Part shown: positions 34,391 through 43,455 of the stretch, one piece after another
Position numbering within the stretch: the first letter of the stretch is position 1
How the letters are laid out: each line of letters begins with the position of its first letter
NCBI GenBank assembly: GCA_002293525.1
Contig: DBDJ01000039.1
Location: 1-64,000 of the forward strand
Origin: Lachnospiraceae bacterium UBA935
GTDB lineage: Bacteria > Bacillota > Clostridia > Lachnospirales > Lachnospiraceae
DNA: 64,000 nt
Direction: 5' to 3'
Program-made: the position numbers and the translations under genes
The notes under the pieces: generated by a model
Database searches by the model: none
The model's input: the letters and a program-made list of their open reading frames with translations, nothing else
What the model was told of the DNA's origin: nothing

Positions 34391-36055
34391 TTAAACTACG
34401 TTATTCAGCAGTTTTTTCCCTATCTCTGCATGATACTTGTGCCGGACCGTGAGCGCGTCAAACACGGACACCGCACCGTCTATCCTTAGCCTGCTTTCCA
34501 GCTTCCGGGGGGTTATCCGTTCATCCACGAGGCTGATGTCAACTGCTACGTTGAGCATGTGCGCTGCCAGCAGGCTGTTGTCTCCGAAGTCATACTGTCG
34601 TCCCTTGAGGTCGCCCTCAAACTCTCTTAAGATCGGTGTCAGGTTCGGCCCCTGCTTGACGCTGTCGGTGTGGAACCCTGCTGCCTCAAGGTCATCACTC
34701 AGGTTGTCGGCCATCCATAAATCATAGCCAATTTTAAGAGGCCTGATCTTGTATGTTTTAACCAGCTCAACGATCCACTTATAAACATCCTTATAATTTA
34801 CCTTGACCCCCGGCAGAACCTTGAGGAACCCTTTTTCTTTATAGATCGCGTATGGCACGCCGTCTTCATCCGCCGCCACCTTGAACCGGTCTTCCGACAT
34901 GAAGAACTGTGTAATCACGTGATCTTTTCCGTCTTTGTGGATTACCAGGCTGACTGCGGTCAGGTCCGTTGTCCTAGCAAGGTCAATGCCGGCAACACAG
35001 TAGCATCCCCGGAATTGCTCCAGGGTCAGGTGCTGATCGTTGCACGCTTTCAGCACGTCTTCATAATTCAGCCACGCTATGCTGTTGTTCTGCTTTATAT
35101 TGCAATATTTCATCAAGAACTCGGCTTTGAGCGACAATGATCCTGCTGCTTTTGCGATTTCGTTTATGTAGAACCTTGGCAGTACCGAAACACCCAGATT
35201 GGGGTTGGATTTCTTGAGTTCTTCCAGATCGTCCCATTTTTCAATATCATCTATAATGTACAGGAACGGCAGTAATTGCCTTTCCCTTGAATTTCCTTTC
35301 AAAAATGATGTGGATCGGCGCATCAGTTCATCGTATATTCCGTCCTGCACTTTTCCCGCCGTGCTGATGGACAGCTGTAATGGCTGTGTCCTGGCCCCAA
35401 ATGCCGATGACATTACTCCGTACTGGTCAAGTCCTCTCTGCCCTTCCCACGCTCCCATTTCATCCCCGACTACTAGGTGGGGGTTAAAGCCATCTGATTT
35501 TTTGGAGTTGAAAGCGATCTTTTTAATGCTTGTGTTGAATGATTTGAGATATATGTCGCTACGCCGTTTTTTTGTCCGTTTGCTGAGCCGGTGATCCATC
35601 TGTGTGATCTGAAAAAAGGCATCATATACCAGGTCAGCCTGGTCAAGTTTCGTAGCCAACATATAAATCTTTGCCCCGTATTCCCCATCAGCGTAGGCCA
35701 TATATGCCGCAATGGCGGCAGCTAGCAATGTTTTTCCGTTCTTTCTCGCGACGACAATGAAAACTTCCCGGAACTGTCGGTATCCTGTTTCGATTTCGAT
35801 AATGCCAAAAATAGCCGCAACTATAGCTTTCTGCCATAGTTCCAGCTTGAATAATTCGCCGCCCTTTTTCCCTTCCGAATGCCGGCAATAGCTTTCTATG
35901 AACGTAATCGCTTTATCCGCCTTGGCGGCGTCATAATGCCACAAACCGTTCACTATGCCTTCTGCTAAGATGTCATACACAAGCCTGATCCAGACTCCGA
36001 CCGTAACCTGGCTATTTAGTATCGCTTCCCGGTACGCAAGAACCCAGTTCCCCAT
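34391..36055 (-). CDS. Terminase large subunit
   Basis: A 554-residue packaging motor: N-terminal ATPase with Walker A VVARKNGKTLLAA (residues 101-113) and Walker B in NPHLVVGDEMGAW, and a C-terminal RNase H-type nuclease starting at VAGIDLARTTDLTAVSLV with further acidic residues in GYDLWMADNL. Follows the small subunit by two bases and is followed by a 170-base gap before the portal gene. Confidence 0.92.
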   Translation of the reverse strand: MGNWVLAYREAILNSQVTVGVWIRLVYDILAEGIVNGLWHYDAAKADKAITFIESYCRHSEGKKGGELFKLELWQKAIVAAIFGIIEIETGYRQFREVFIVVARKNGKTLLAAAIAAYMAYADGEYGAKIYMLATKLDQADLVYDAFFQITQMDHRLSKRTKKRRSDIYLKSFNTSIKKIAFNSKKSDGFNPHLVVGDEMGAWEGQRGLDQYGVMSSAFGARTQPLQLSISTAGKVQDGIYDELMRRSTSFLKGNSRERQLLPFLYIIDDIEKWDDLEELKKSNPNLGVSVLPRFYINEIAKAAGSLSLKAEFLMKYCNIKQNNSIAWLNYEDVLKACNDQHLTLEQFRGCYCVAGIDLARTTDLTAVSLVIHKDGKDHVITQFFMSEDRFKVAADEDGVPYAIYKEKGFLKVLPGVKVNYKDVYKWIVELVKTYKIRPLKIGYDLWMADNLSDDLEAAGFHTDSVKQGPNLTPILREFEGDLKGRQYDFGDNSLLAAHMLNVAVDISLVDERITPRKLESRLRIDGAVSVFDALTVRHKYHAEIGKKLLNNVV

Positions 36056-36056
36056 C

Positions 36057-36434
36057 TCATGAGTTCCTTAATTCCAGCAAATCGTCCACTAGAAATTCAC
36101 TATCTTCAATTTTTACCGGTAAATATTCGATTAGATTATTAATAATCTGGGTGTACAGCCGGGAATATTTTTCATAAATCATGGCTGATGGGTGAGCCTT
36201 TATGAACTTCTGGGCGGCGTTTTTCGTCTCGACCGTCAGCCCTTCTTTTTTCATTTCCTCTTTCGCCTGAATGCAGGCGACTTTTAAGAAGGCGGCTTCC
36301 TCAATCGCGGATTTTATCAGAGTTTTCTTTGCTTCGTCCTTTATCTCTGCGAAGACCTCCGTTAAAAATTCTATCTCTTTTTTTATCCTTGCAGAAGTCA
36401 GTTTATTGACTCTGTTTTTTGCTGGATCAGGCAT
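36057..36434 (-). CDS. Terminase small subunit (P27-like)
   Basis: A 125-residue helical protein with the P27-type pattern (ARIKKEIEFLTEVFAEIKDE; KKEGLTVETKNAAQKFIKAH PS split by a short turn). It recognises the packaging site. Located directly before the large subunit, after an HNH gene, as in HK97-like phages. Confidence 0.8.
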   Translation of the reverse strand: MPDPAKNRVNKLTSARIKKEIEFLTEVFAEIKDEAKKTLIKSAIEEAAFLKVACIQAKEEMKKEGLTVETKNAAQKFIKAHPSAMIYEKYSRLYTQIINNLIEYLPVKIEDSEFLVDDLLELRNS

Positions 36435-36447
36435 ATTCTATCCCCCC

Positions 36448-36837
36448 TTATATGTGCGCGCCCCCGTAGCGTTTTTTTGACCTCTCTCCACCGGTTCTTT
36501 TTTTGCCAGAAAATTTTCCGGTACCGGGGGGAGTGGCTGGCGCTGGCGGCGTCAAGTTTCCGTTCTGGTCGAATCCATATCTTTTATGCTGCTTAGTGCT
36601 GTGTTCTTTATTGTGGCAGTCCTCGCAAACGTATTCTAGGTTGTTTACGTCGAGCGTGATGTAAGGGTTGTTGATGTTCTTCGGTGTGATATGTATCCTG
36701 TGATGCACTATTGCTCCGGCTCTGTAAATCCCTGTCCTTATGCATCGTTCGCATAACCCATTGGCATTTTTAATCGCCTGCTGCCTTGCTCTCTTCCACG
36801 CGGCAGACTGATAGAATTCTCTTGCGTATTCTTTCAA
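36448..36837 (-). CDS. HNH endonuclease of the packaging module
   Basis: A 129-residue protein with the HNH core: CERC (residues about 33-36), VHHRIHITPKN (44-54), a second CxxC pair in YVCEDCHNKEH. Such genes next to terminase genes assist cohesive-end or headful cutting (family knowledge). The C-terminus is a glycine/lysine-rich tail. Confidence 0.88.
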   Translation of the reverse strand: MKEYAREFYQSAAWKRARQQAIKNANGLCERCIRTGIYRAGAIVHHRIHITPKNINNPYITLDVNNLEYVCEDCHNKEHSTKQHKRYGFDQNGNLTPPAPATPPGTGKFSGKKRTGGERSKKRYGGAHI

Positions 36838-36857
36838 ACAATCACCCCCTTTCCGTT

Positions 36858-36899
36858 TATTATCATAGGCTTACAACTATCCGTAAGCCTATGATAATA
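36858..36899. other. Perfect 17-bp hairpin between early and late genes
   Basis: TATTATCATAGGCTTAC and its exact complement flank an 8-base loop. No T-run follows on the minus strand. It sits in the gap between the putative late activator gene and the HNH/terminase genes, so it may be an operator, a processing site or a weak terminator at the early-late junction. Confidence 0.7.
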
Positions 36900-36910
36900 T
36901 GAATCTTATT

Positions 36911-37267
36911 TCAGTTCTGACCTTTCTTAGCTGTCGGCACACCAGCTGTCATTCTCATTTTTTTTGCTACAAGGAAAATAAAATTATTTCGGTGTTCATA
37001 GAACTGTCGGCGACCGCACATGACATCTGGTATATGTTCATAAGGCATGTTTTGAGTGATGCTTTGATATATCTTATCCTGCAGGATCCTTCTCGCTTCT
37101 GGGTGTGGGATATCCTGACACGAGGCATGCAAGGCATCTTCAACGGCTGTTATGGCGGTGTGATCAAATTCACTTGCTTGTCTGGTTTTTACCCTCCCCT
37201 TTCTCTTTTCGTTTCCTTGTATGATGCTCTTAGCTGTTTTCTTTACATCCTTCTCCAGCTTTTCCAA
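36911..37267 (-). CDS. Putative late-gene transcription regulator (ArpU/RinA-like position)
   Basis: A 118-residue basic protein. The C-terminal half has a helix-turn-helix-like pattern (EHIPDVMCGRRQFYEHRNNF, then IFLVAKKMRMT) that I recall from sigma-like phage regulators placed just before the terminase genes. Control of late transcription is inferred from position and this pattern. Confidence 0.55.
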   Translation of the reverse strand: MEKLEKDVKKTAKSIIQGNEKRKGRVKTRQASEFDHTAITAVEDALHASCQDIPHPEARRILQDKIYQSITQNMPYEHIPDVMCGRRQFYEHRNNFIFLVAKKMRMTAGVPTAKKGQN

Positions 37268-37291
37268 TTTATTCTCCTTGGCATCTTTGGC

Positions 37292-37858
37292 CTATTCCCC
37301 ATATATAGGGGCGTAAAAAATATGTTCTGGACTGCTGCCGCGTTTACTGTTGTATATTTTTATTTCGATTTTGCCGTCAGACTCAGCAAAGGAAACGCGG
37401 AGATTGGCACTGTTCAGTTCCGCCCCCTTGCAGACATCCCTCAGTTTCGAAATGTCGCGGATCCCTGTGGTTACCTTTTTATCAAAATTGTCTTGCCATA
37501 TCTCTACTTTGTTCCGGATGTACTCTAAGAATTCATTTCTCGCCCTTGCTTGATAGGTGTCCGCATCCCATTTCGGCGGATGTTTGACTGCGTCTGTCCA
37601 GCGCTGTGCCAGCTCTTCGCATTTCTCCTGATACAGTTTGTCCATTTCAATGATCTGCGCGGGCTTTAATCCAGTTTTTTCGTAAGCAAACAGCTTTGTG
37701 AATGCTTTCTGGATTCCGCAACTGCCACACCCTTCTTTTTCATGAAAATGTGTCTGCGTGTTGCAATATTCTTCGCAACCCATTTCGGCACACGATTCTT
37801 GCAGACATTTCAACGTTGCCTCCCCATCAATTTCTGATTTCATCGTCAGCATCTCCAT
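37292..37858 (-). CDS. Phage early protein with Cys-rich N-terminus
   Basis: A 188-residue protein of unknown function. The N-terminal 50 residues have a cluster of Cys and His (CLQESCAEMGCEEYC ... HFHEKEGCGSCG) that could bind zinc; the middle is helical (AFTKLFAYEKTGLKPAQIIE) and includes ELAQRWTDAVKHPPKWDADT, known from many Firmicutes phage early proteins. Confidence 0.6.
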   Translation of the reverse strand: MEMLTMKSEIDGEATLKCLQESCAEMGCEEYCNTQTHFHEKEGCGSCGIQKAFTKLFAYEKTGLKPAQIIEMDKLYQEKCEELAQRWTDAVKHPPKWDADTYQARARNEFLEYIRNKVEIWQDNFDKKVTTGIRDISKLRDVCKGAELNSANLRVSFAESDGKIEIKIYNSKRGSSPEHIFYAPIYGE

Positions 37859-37864
37859 CTTCTT

Positions 37865-37963
37865 TCATCCTCCTTTCAAGTTGGCCTGTCCCACCATGGG
37901 ACACTCTACTAGCTTTGATTCTGATCCGTTTGCCCATTCTAACCACTTCTCAATATTCTCCAT
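37865..37963 (-). CDS. 32-residue phage early micro-protein
   Basis: ATG at 37963 with AAGGAGGG at ideal distance; product MENIEKWLEWANGSESKLVE followed by CPMVGQANLKGG. The gene fits exactly between two early genes and its end carries the AAAGGAGG site of the next gene. Function unknown. Confidence 0.6.
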   Translation of the reverse strand: MENIEKWLEWANGSESKLVECPMVGQANLKGG

Positions 37964-37974
37964 AGGATCCCTCC

Positions 37975-38412
37975 TTATATTTCTGCGCAATATTCGTTTG
38001 TGTCGATTCTTTTCACCTGCACGGCACCTTTGGACGTCATTTTCATCTTGGCTTTCGTTCCGTTTCCAAAATCAACCGCGATCGATGCTATGTCATATTC
38101 CACGATGGGATCTACTGCATCATGCAAGACCTTTGCTTTGTGCGCCGGAAGAGGCTTCTGCGACTCCGACCCGAAAAGCTTTTCTATTCGCTCATATGTG
38201 CGCTCTTTCTTCTTTTTTTTCGCAGCGTATGTTTTTGATTCAGCACAGCCGCATAGCTCTGTTGCGACTTCCTCCCGCTTTCCGTCCATATCAAGGCATA
38301 TTGCCGGTATCTCAACATCAATTTCCGTTCCGCAGAATCGGCATTCGCCTGTTGTTACTATCAGGCTTTCGGGCGCGGTTTGCCTGATTTTTTCAAATTC
38401 TTCATGTAGCAT
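37975..38412 (-). CDS. Phage early protein with zinc-ribbon pairs
   Basis: A 145-residue protein with CRFCG (24-28) and CGC (54-56) pairs, a lysine-rich segment (KTYAAKKKKKERTYERI) and a C-terminal beta part (YDIASIAVDFGNGTKAKMKM). Overlaps the upstream gene by 11 bases. DNA binding is likely but not shown. Confidence 0.55.
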   Translation of the reverse strand: MLHEEFEKIRQTAPESLIVTTGECRFCGTEIDVEIPAICLDMDGKREEVATELCGCAESKTYAAKKKKKERTYERIEKLFGSESQKPLPAHKAKVLHDAVDPIVEYDIASIAVDFGNGTKAKMKMTSKGAVQVKRIDTNEYCAEI

Positions 38413-38884
38413 CTTTCCTTCCTCCTTTTTCCTCCTTTTCCTGCTGCTTCTTTTTGTGGCGGTACAGGGCGCATTGTACCGCTCTTTCCGTCATGTTCAT
38501 GTCCCACGCTATGTCCTTGGTTTTCCAGCCTGCCTTCTGGAGAGCCAGTATCTTGCCTATGTCTATCCTGGCACCCCGACCGATCGGTTTTGCGGCGTCC
38601 TGGGACGCGGCCTGCTCTGCGGTTTCTGCTATGGGTAGCACGGGTGTCTCTTTTGGTGTTTCTTTTGATGTTTCTTTCGGCTTTTTGTTTTGGGATTCCG
38701 GCTGCTGACTGGCAAACTCTATTATTTTGCCAGTGCAGACCTGACAAAAATCTTTCTCGTCCAATTCGTCCCATCGGAGCGGCCGGCGTTCCCGTTGTCC
38801 TGACATTATTTCTATCTTGGCGGATGTTTGCCCTGCCGGTATCTCTAAACCACACCTGTCACATATTGTTTTGGTTACTTTCAT
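38402..38884 (-). CDS. Phage early protein with zinc finger and helix-turn-helix
   Basis: Start placed at 38884 with GGAGGAAG upstream; 160 residues. Two CxxC pairs (ICDRCGLEIPAG and DFCQVCTGKI) bind a zinc in the first 55 residues; a Lys/Glu/Thr/Pro linker with repeated KETSKETPKETP follows, and a C-terminal helix-turn-helix (IGKILALQKAGWKTKDIAWD, MNMTERAVQCALYR) like those of sigma-factor region 4 or resolvases. A transcription factor of the early region is plausible. Confidence 0.6.
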   Translation of the reverse strand: MKVTKTICDRCGLEIPAGQTSAKIEIMSGQRERRPLRWDELDEKDFCQVCTGKIIEFASQQPESQNKKPKETSKETPKETPVLPIAETAEQAASQDAAKPIGRGARIDIGKILALQKAGWKTKDIAWDMNMTERAVQCALYRHKKKQQEKEEKGGRKDAT

Positions 38885-39122
38885 TGCTTTCTCCTTCCTC
38901 CTTCTCGGCGATGCATATTGATGGGTATTTTCCATGTCCGCAACATGCCGACTTGACACCTTCAATATGCCCCAAACAAGCATCATATCCTTCTGCTGTT
39001 GGCATTTTGCCACAATGCTTGCATGGTCTTTCGTTGATAATCGGGGTGTCGTCATCAACATATACCCATTCATTATTTTTGTAACTGATTTCATGTCCCC
39101 TTGTATAAGAAATAGCACTCAT
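38859..39122 (-). CDS. Phage early protein, Cys-rich, unknown
   Basis: An 87-residue protein with CKHCGKMPTAEGYDACLGHI and VKSACCGHG, a pattern I recall from many Clostridia phage early proteins without known function. Overlaps the next gene by 26 bases. Confidence 0.6.
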   Translation of the reverse strand: MSAISYTRGHEISYKNNEWVYVDDDTPIINERPCKHCGKMPTAEGYDACLGHIEGVKSACCGHGKYPSICIAEKEEGESNESNQNNM

Positions 39123-39137
39123 GATATTCCCCTTTCT

Positions 39138-39443
39138 TTAGTCTAGGTAACTTTTTCCGAATGCCTCCATATATTTTTCCGGTCCGTACCTCCTTTCAAA
39201 CGTGATCTGAGCTGCCTGCTTCAGTATTTTATCTATTTCCGTATTTCGATGGACGGCCTCCGGGCCTTCTGTGTGGTGATGCAGACAGAGATATACCTTT
39301 AGGCCGTATTGCTCCGACAGACGGCGGCGGCCCGTGCCATATATGACATGATGCTCATAGGTCTGCTTGATCGAGTCGTCGCCGCGCAATGTCTGGCACA
39401 GGAAACAGGTGCCGTCCTTCCTGTGCATGATGCTTTTTGCCAT
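39138..39443 (-). CDS. HNH-like zinc protein of the early region
   Basis: A 101-residue protein with CFLC (13-16), YEHHVIYGTGRRRLSEQYGL and CLHHHTEGP, a treble-clef HNH-type pattern similar to phage recombination-associated nucleases. The second CxxC pair is replaced by CLHHH. Nuclease activity is inferred. Confidence 0.6.
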   Translation of the reverse strand: MAKSIMHRKDGTCFLCQTLRGDDSIKQTYEHHVIYGTGRRRLSEQYGLKVYLCLHHHTEGPEAVHRNTEIDKILKQAAQITFERRYGPEKYMEAFGKSYLD

Positions 39444-40715
39444 CTACCACTTCCCCGTCCGGATCGTTACGATGATCACGCCGTCGGGCAGCTTCAGGAC
39501 TCTTTCCATCTCCAGCATTATCTCCGTGATCTCGTCGCGAGGTGTCTCGCTGGTGATGATATGCCTCACTTCCTTTTTCTCCTCTGCCACTGATTCTTCT
39601 TCGGGTCTGAATGTCTTTTCGTATTGAGTATTTTCGCCATTTTCCGTGATTTCGACCGGGTGAGTTTCGGGTGCGTTCTCTACGTCTGCTGCCGGCTGCC
39701 CTTCTGATACGGGTGGTGTTTCCATATCTGCCGGGATTACTTCCGGATAATCATATATTTCTTTCTGGCCTAGAAGCGGCGGTTCTTCTTTTTGCGGTTC
39801 TGGCTCCGGTGTTTTTGCTTTGGTTACTTTGCTCTGTTTCCGCTGGACTGGCTTCTTTTCTTCCTGCCTCGGTTGCACCGGTGCAACTTCTGTCTTTGAT
39901 GGCTTTTGGGGTTCCGATTCCGGATATTTTTCACCGAATGTTTTTTCCCAGCACTCTCTGGCAGTCCGACAAGTAGCATCGCTTATTTCCCATAGCATCA
40001 TGACTATGTCGCCCCATCCATACACCTCTTTCTCTTCCGTCCGAACGTTGATTAATTTAATATCGTTTTCCAATCCTTTTATACATATCATCAGTCGGCC
40101 GATCCCTTTGACGCGGACGCTATGAATCGCTTCACCTTGAGGGGCTAATGTGTCAAGTATTTTCTGCTTTACCTGGGCGGCTAGTTCTGGTTTCGTCCCT
40201 ATTTCCCATATTTCTTTGAAAAAGTCAGGTTGATCGTGAAGGAGCTGGTAAAGGGCTTTTGACATGTTGCTTTCGTGTTCCCTGGCCTGTGGCTCTCCTT
40301 CCAACATGACTTCGATGTCAGAGACAGCCCTTTCGGCGTCAACTTCCTCTTTGATTTCCAGAATCTCTGCCTTGCTGAAGGTCGGAGAAATTTCTTCATT
40401 CAACACTGTTGGAAGTCGCAGCATAAGGGCAAGCTTTGCATAGCCGAAGCCCTTGTACTGGCTGTCCAGTTCCGCCGAATAGCCGCTGATCGAAAACTGA
40501 TCGTTGATGTTAGTGAAGCGGGAAACTTGAGTTTTGTCCAGATTGTATTCGCCCTCTGCAAATTCGGTCACCGTGGCATATCCGGATCCGGAAAGGATGT
40601 CCGTGTCGCGGGCCAGCTTGAGCAGATAGCCGATTTTTACAAAACCTTCTGCGGATCTCTGCAATTCTGAATCTACTGCTGCCTTATAGTCCTGATAGGA
40701 TTTGTATATGTTCAT
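39444..40715 (-). CDS. Large phage early protein, unknown
   Basis: Start at ATG 40715 with ACAGGAGAAG in front; 423 residues. Residues 1-130 are helical with TQVSRFTNINDQFSISGYSA and YKGFGYAKLALMLRLP, a pattern common in Lachnospiraceae prophages and mobile elements. Residues 225-400 are a long Pro/Glu/Lys-rich low-complexity linker (PVQPRQEEKKPVQRKQSK ...), and the end is a short globular part. DNA-related, ParB-like function has been guessed for such proteins; I cannot confirm it. Confidence 0.55.
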   Translation of the reverse strand: MNIYKSYQDYKAAVDSELQRSAEGFVKIGYLLKLARDTDILSGSGYATVTEFAEGEYNLDKTQVSRFTNINDQFSISGYSAELDSQYKGFGYAKLALMLRLPTVLNEEISPTFSKAEILEIKEEVDAERAVSDIEVMLEGEPQAREHESNMSKALYQLLHDQPDFFKEIWEIGTKPELAAQVKQKILDTLAPQGEAIHSVRVKGIGRLMICIKGLENDIKLINVRTEEKEVYGWGDIVMMLWEISDATCRTARECWEKTFGEKYPESEPQKPSKTEVAPVQPRQEEKKPVQRKQSKVTKAKTPEPEPQKEEPPLLGQKEIYDYPEVIPADMETPPVSEGQPAADVENAPETHPVEITENGENTQYEKTFRPEEESVAEEKKEVRHIITSETPRDEITEIMLEMERVLKLPDGVIIVTIRTGKW

Positions 40716-40753
40716 TTTTATGACTTCTCCTGTTACTTTTTCCATTCGCCCTC

Positions 40754-42880
40754 CTATATCGCCGATTCCATGAAGTCTTCCAGTAGCGCATTTAGCACTC
40801 TTATGTTATTCTTCTTTTTCAAGTCCTCTATGTTTTCTTTTCTTTTGACCGCGCTTATCCTCGCCAGATCCTTATCCTTGCTGCTCAGACGTTTTTTGAC
40901 TTCTGCCTGCCATTCCTTCAGGAACGGACGGATCCGTTCTATCTCTGGTTCTTCGTCCAAATAGCCCCGGTGCTGGCGGATCGTGCCGGACGGCTCAAAC
41001 TCAATGGTATAGTACGGCATTTTTGGTTCATTCCGGCGGCGCAGAAAACATATGTACGTTTCCCTGGACAGTATCCTGTCAAAGTACCTGTCGGTCGCTC
41101 CAGCACAGTGGTGCAGGGCATTGCCATCTTCGATTATTTCTCCTAGCCTCTTCGGGACGATCATGATATACTCTTCGTTCTGATATTCGTACTTGATCCG
41201 AATTTCCTTCAGTATCTCTTCCGCTCCCGGAAATTTCTCGCGCATTCTCTTCTCGGCTTCTGCTCGCCGCTTTTTGTCCTTTTTCATAGCCTCGGCCATT
41301 TCCTTTTTTCTTATCTCCTCCACCATCTCGTCATGCCGCCGCTTCAGTTCTCGCGGCCTGTATACCATTTCGTCCGATGTGTCTTTCATCTGCTGGCTGG
41401 CCATGTCCAGGTAGTCTTCCCACTGGCTTATCACGGCGTGTGTCTTTTCGTTTTTATAGCTGCTGCCCTGCTGCCGGATGACGTAATTCATCACCTGTTC
41501 CGGCATCATCCTATCCAAGATGAACTGAATGTCCGAACGTTTTATCTTTTCCTTCACAAGCCATTCCAGCGTGGCCTGTTTCAGCTTTTTCCCTGTCAAG
41601 CCACACCATTGCATCCAGGCAATAGTATTTTCACCGCCGTCACAGTCGCGGATCCTGTTGATGATCTGGCGGTCATGTATTTTGAATACCTCCTCTATCG
41701 TGTCGCCCCTGAGGTTCAGGGGACCGACATACCCCCCCCACCAATACATGTTTTCCAGCGTGTCTTCCAGCAGCTTCCTGAAGTGTCCTTTGTAGAGATA
41801 TTCCACTGTTCTTTCGACCCAAGGTTCTCTCATCGTCATGAGCTTGGCATAGTGTACTTTTTCTGATGTCTCCGACATCTGTTTGAGCAGCCTGCCCCAT
41901 CTCTGGAACTCTGTGCCCCGAAGCCCTTCCTCTATGCCCCCTGGATAGAGATATACAGGGAACGTCCGGCGGTTCGCTGGATTGTTCCTGTCGAAGAGTG
42001 CCCTCGATGAACGTCTGTCATACTGGTTGTAGAACAGTTCTCTAGTCTTCCCTCTTGGGTGCTGCCGGTACAGCACCATGCGTTCCGATTCCGACTTTGT
42101 TATACGTTTTCCTGTGCCGCTCCATTCTAAGTCAATATCAAAATGCCTGTTCACGCTCTTTTCCGTGTCTATGTTCTGGATCAGAAGACAATGGGTCTCT
42201 TTGTTGACAGATCTTACCCTTTTTTTTGCCTGTACAGTCTTGCCGCACGCCGGGCATGTGACTACGTCGTTGTGGCGGATCTTTATGCCGCTGTCGGCGG
42301 ATCGGCTACTGCATGCCGTGCAGATCCAATCTTCTGCCTGCTTGTCAAAAAACATGTACTCTGCGCCTGCTCCTGCCGTCTCAAATATCCAGCTGTCAAA
42401 ATCGTCCGGAATCGCGGGCAAAGCATCCATGAATTGATTGAGTCGCAAAAGCCTTGATGTTTCGTACTGTATTCTTTTTTCTTGATTGTAGTTCGACTCA
42501 ATGTCGTCTATGTCGCGGAGTTTTTCGTATTTCCTATACCCTGTCTTTATTCCTCCTAAAAATTCCTTCGCCAGCTGGGCATCTTTTGAGGAAACGACTA
42601 CCTTGTCCAGCGCACTGTACAAAGACATCCAATACGGCGATTCGCCGCTTATCATCACGGACAGCTTTATTTTGCACCACTTTGGCTGTTCGCTTTTTTT
42701 CTCGATGTTGGTTATATATGTCTTGTAATTTCCGTTCTGATCCATGCAGTATCTGCCTATCAGGCTTCTGTTTTTCCAGAAGTCCAAGATCAGGATTTCA
42801 CCCGCTCGCTGGATCGTAATCACCTCTCCTGTTTTTACCGGCTTTATCGGTTCCATTTCCGTTACTGTTATCCTTTTCAA
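40754..42880 (-). CDS. PcfJ-like protein
   Basis: A TTG at 42880 with AAAGGAGGC six bases upstream is the likely start (708 residues); no ATG is well placed. The middle has a zinc ribbon (CTACSS ... CPACGKTV, about residues 190-225). The C-terminal region with GNALHHCAGATDRYFDRILS, YICFLRRRNEP and YYTIEFEPSGTIRQHRGYLD is typical of the PcfJ family first named from the conjugative plasmid pCF10; its function is unknown. It sits with DUF7666 and other mobile-element genes here. Confidence 0.75.
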   Translation of the reverse strand: MKRITVTEMEPIKPVKTGEVITIQRAGEILILDFWKNRSLIGRYCMDQNGNYKTYITNIEKKSEQPKWCKIKLSVMISGESPYWMSLYSALDKVVVSSKDAQLAKEFLGGIKTGYRKYEKLRDIDDIESNYNQEKRIQYETSRLLRLNQFMDALPAIPDDFDSWIFETAGAGAEYMFFDKQAEDWICTACSSRSADSGIKIRHNDVVTCPACGKTVQAKKRVRSVNKETHCLLIQNIDTEKSVNRHFDIDLEWSGTGKRITKSESERMVLYRQHPRGKTRELFYNQYDRRSSRALFDRNNPANRRTFPVYLYPGGIEEGLRGTEFQRWGRLLKQMSETSEKVHYAKLMTMREPWVERTVEYLYKGHFRKLLEDTLENMYWWGGYVGPLNLRGDTIEEVFKIHDRQIINRIRDCDGGENTIAWMQWCGLTGKKLKQATLEWLVKEKIKRSDIQFILDRMMPEQVMNYVIRQQGSSYKNEKTHAVISQWEDYLDMASQQMKDTSDEMVYRPRELKRRHDEMVEEIRKKEMAEAMKKDKKRRAEAEKRMREKFPGAEEILKEIRIKYEYQNEEYIMIVPKRLGEIIEDGNALHHCAGATDRYFDRILSRETYICFLRRRNEPKMPYYTIEFEPSGTIRQHRGYLDEEPEIERIRPFLKEWQAEVKKRLSSKDKDLARISAVKRKENIEDLKKKNNIRVLNALLEDFMESAI

Positions 42881-43446
42881 TCTTCCGCCTCCTTTATTTG
42901 CGAGTCGCCAAGAACATACCATGTGTCTGCTTTTATTTCCCCGGCGACCCTGAATATTTTTGCCCCGGTGAATTTTCCCGGTTCCGGCTCCCTAAGCAGA
43001 CCCAGTATGCTGCCGGCCGCTCCTTTTACCCTGGGATCCATTCCTCTCGCAATGGCAATGGACCAGCTGTTGTGCGCCTCGGCTTTTTCTGGCCTCACCT
43101 GAGCTTCCCCTTGCTTCACCCATTCCCGTTTCGGATGTTCTATCATATATTTCATTCCATAGACGGCCATTTCGGCTATGCTCAGTTCTTTCAGCAATGT
43201 GATTTCTGTGCATGCTATTTTTGTGTCGAAAGCATCTTCGTCGATATTTCCGGCAGCTTCAACCATGAAAAACCTGCTCTGGGAAATGCGGTAGTAGGCG
43301 AAGCAGTCAAACGGGTTTTCCGCGCAGTGAAAGCCTCCGGCAGCACATTTTGCTCTTTCCTCTCTGACGGTCTTTCCCTCTTCAAATTTGTATCCCCTGC
43401 CTAGCAAGGCTTCAAGATTTTTTGATACCCCTTTGTATGCAATCAC
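42877..43446 (-). CDS. DUF7666-like protein
   Basis: A 189-residue protein, start MIAYKGVSKNLEALLGRGYK then FEEGKTV, and AAGGFHCAENPFDCFAYY, the pattern of DUF7666 proteins of phages and mobile elements (recalled). Beta-rich C-terminus (GKFTGAKIFRVAGEI). Overlaps the PcfJ gene by four bases. Function unknown. Confidence 0.65.
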   Translation of the reverse strand: MIAYKGVSKNLEALLGRGYKFEEGKTVREERAKCAAGGFHCAENPFDCFAYYRISQSRFFMVEAAGNIDEDAFDTKIACTEITLLKELSIAEMAVYGMKYMIEHPKREWVKQGEAQVRPEKAEAHNSWSIAIARGMDPRVKGAAGSILGLLREPEPGKFTGAKIFRVAGEIKADTWYVLGDSQIKEAED

Positions 43447-43455
43447 GGCAACACC

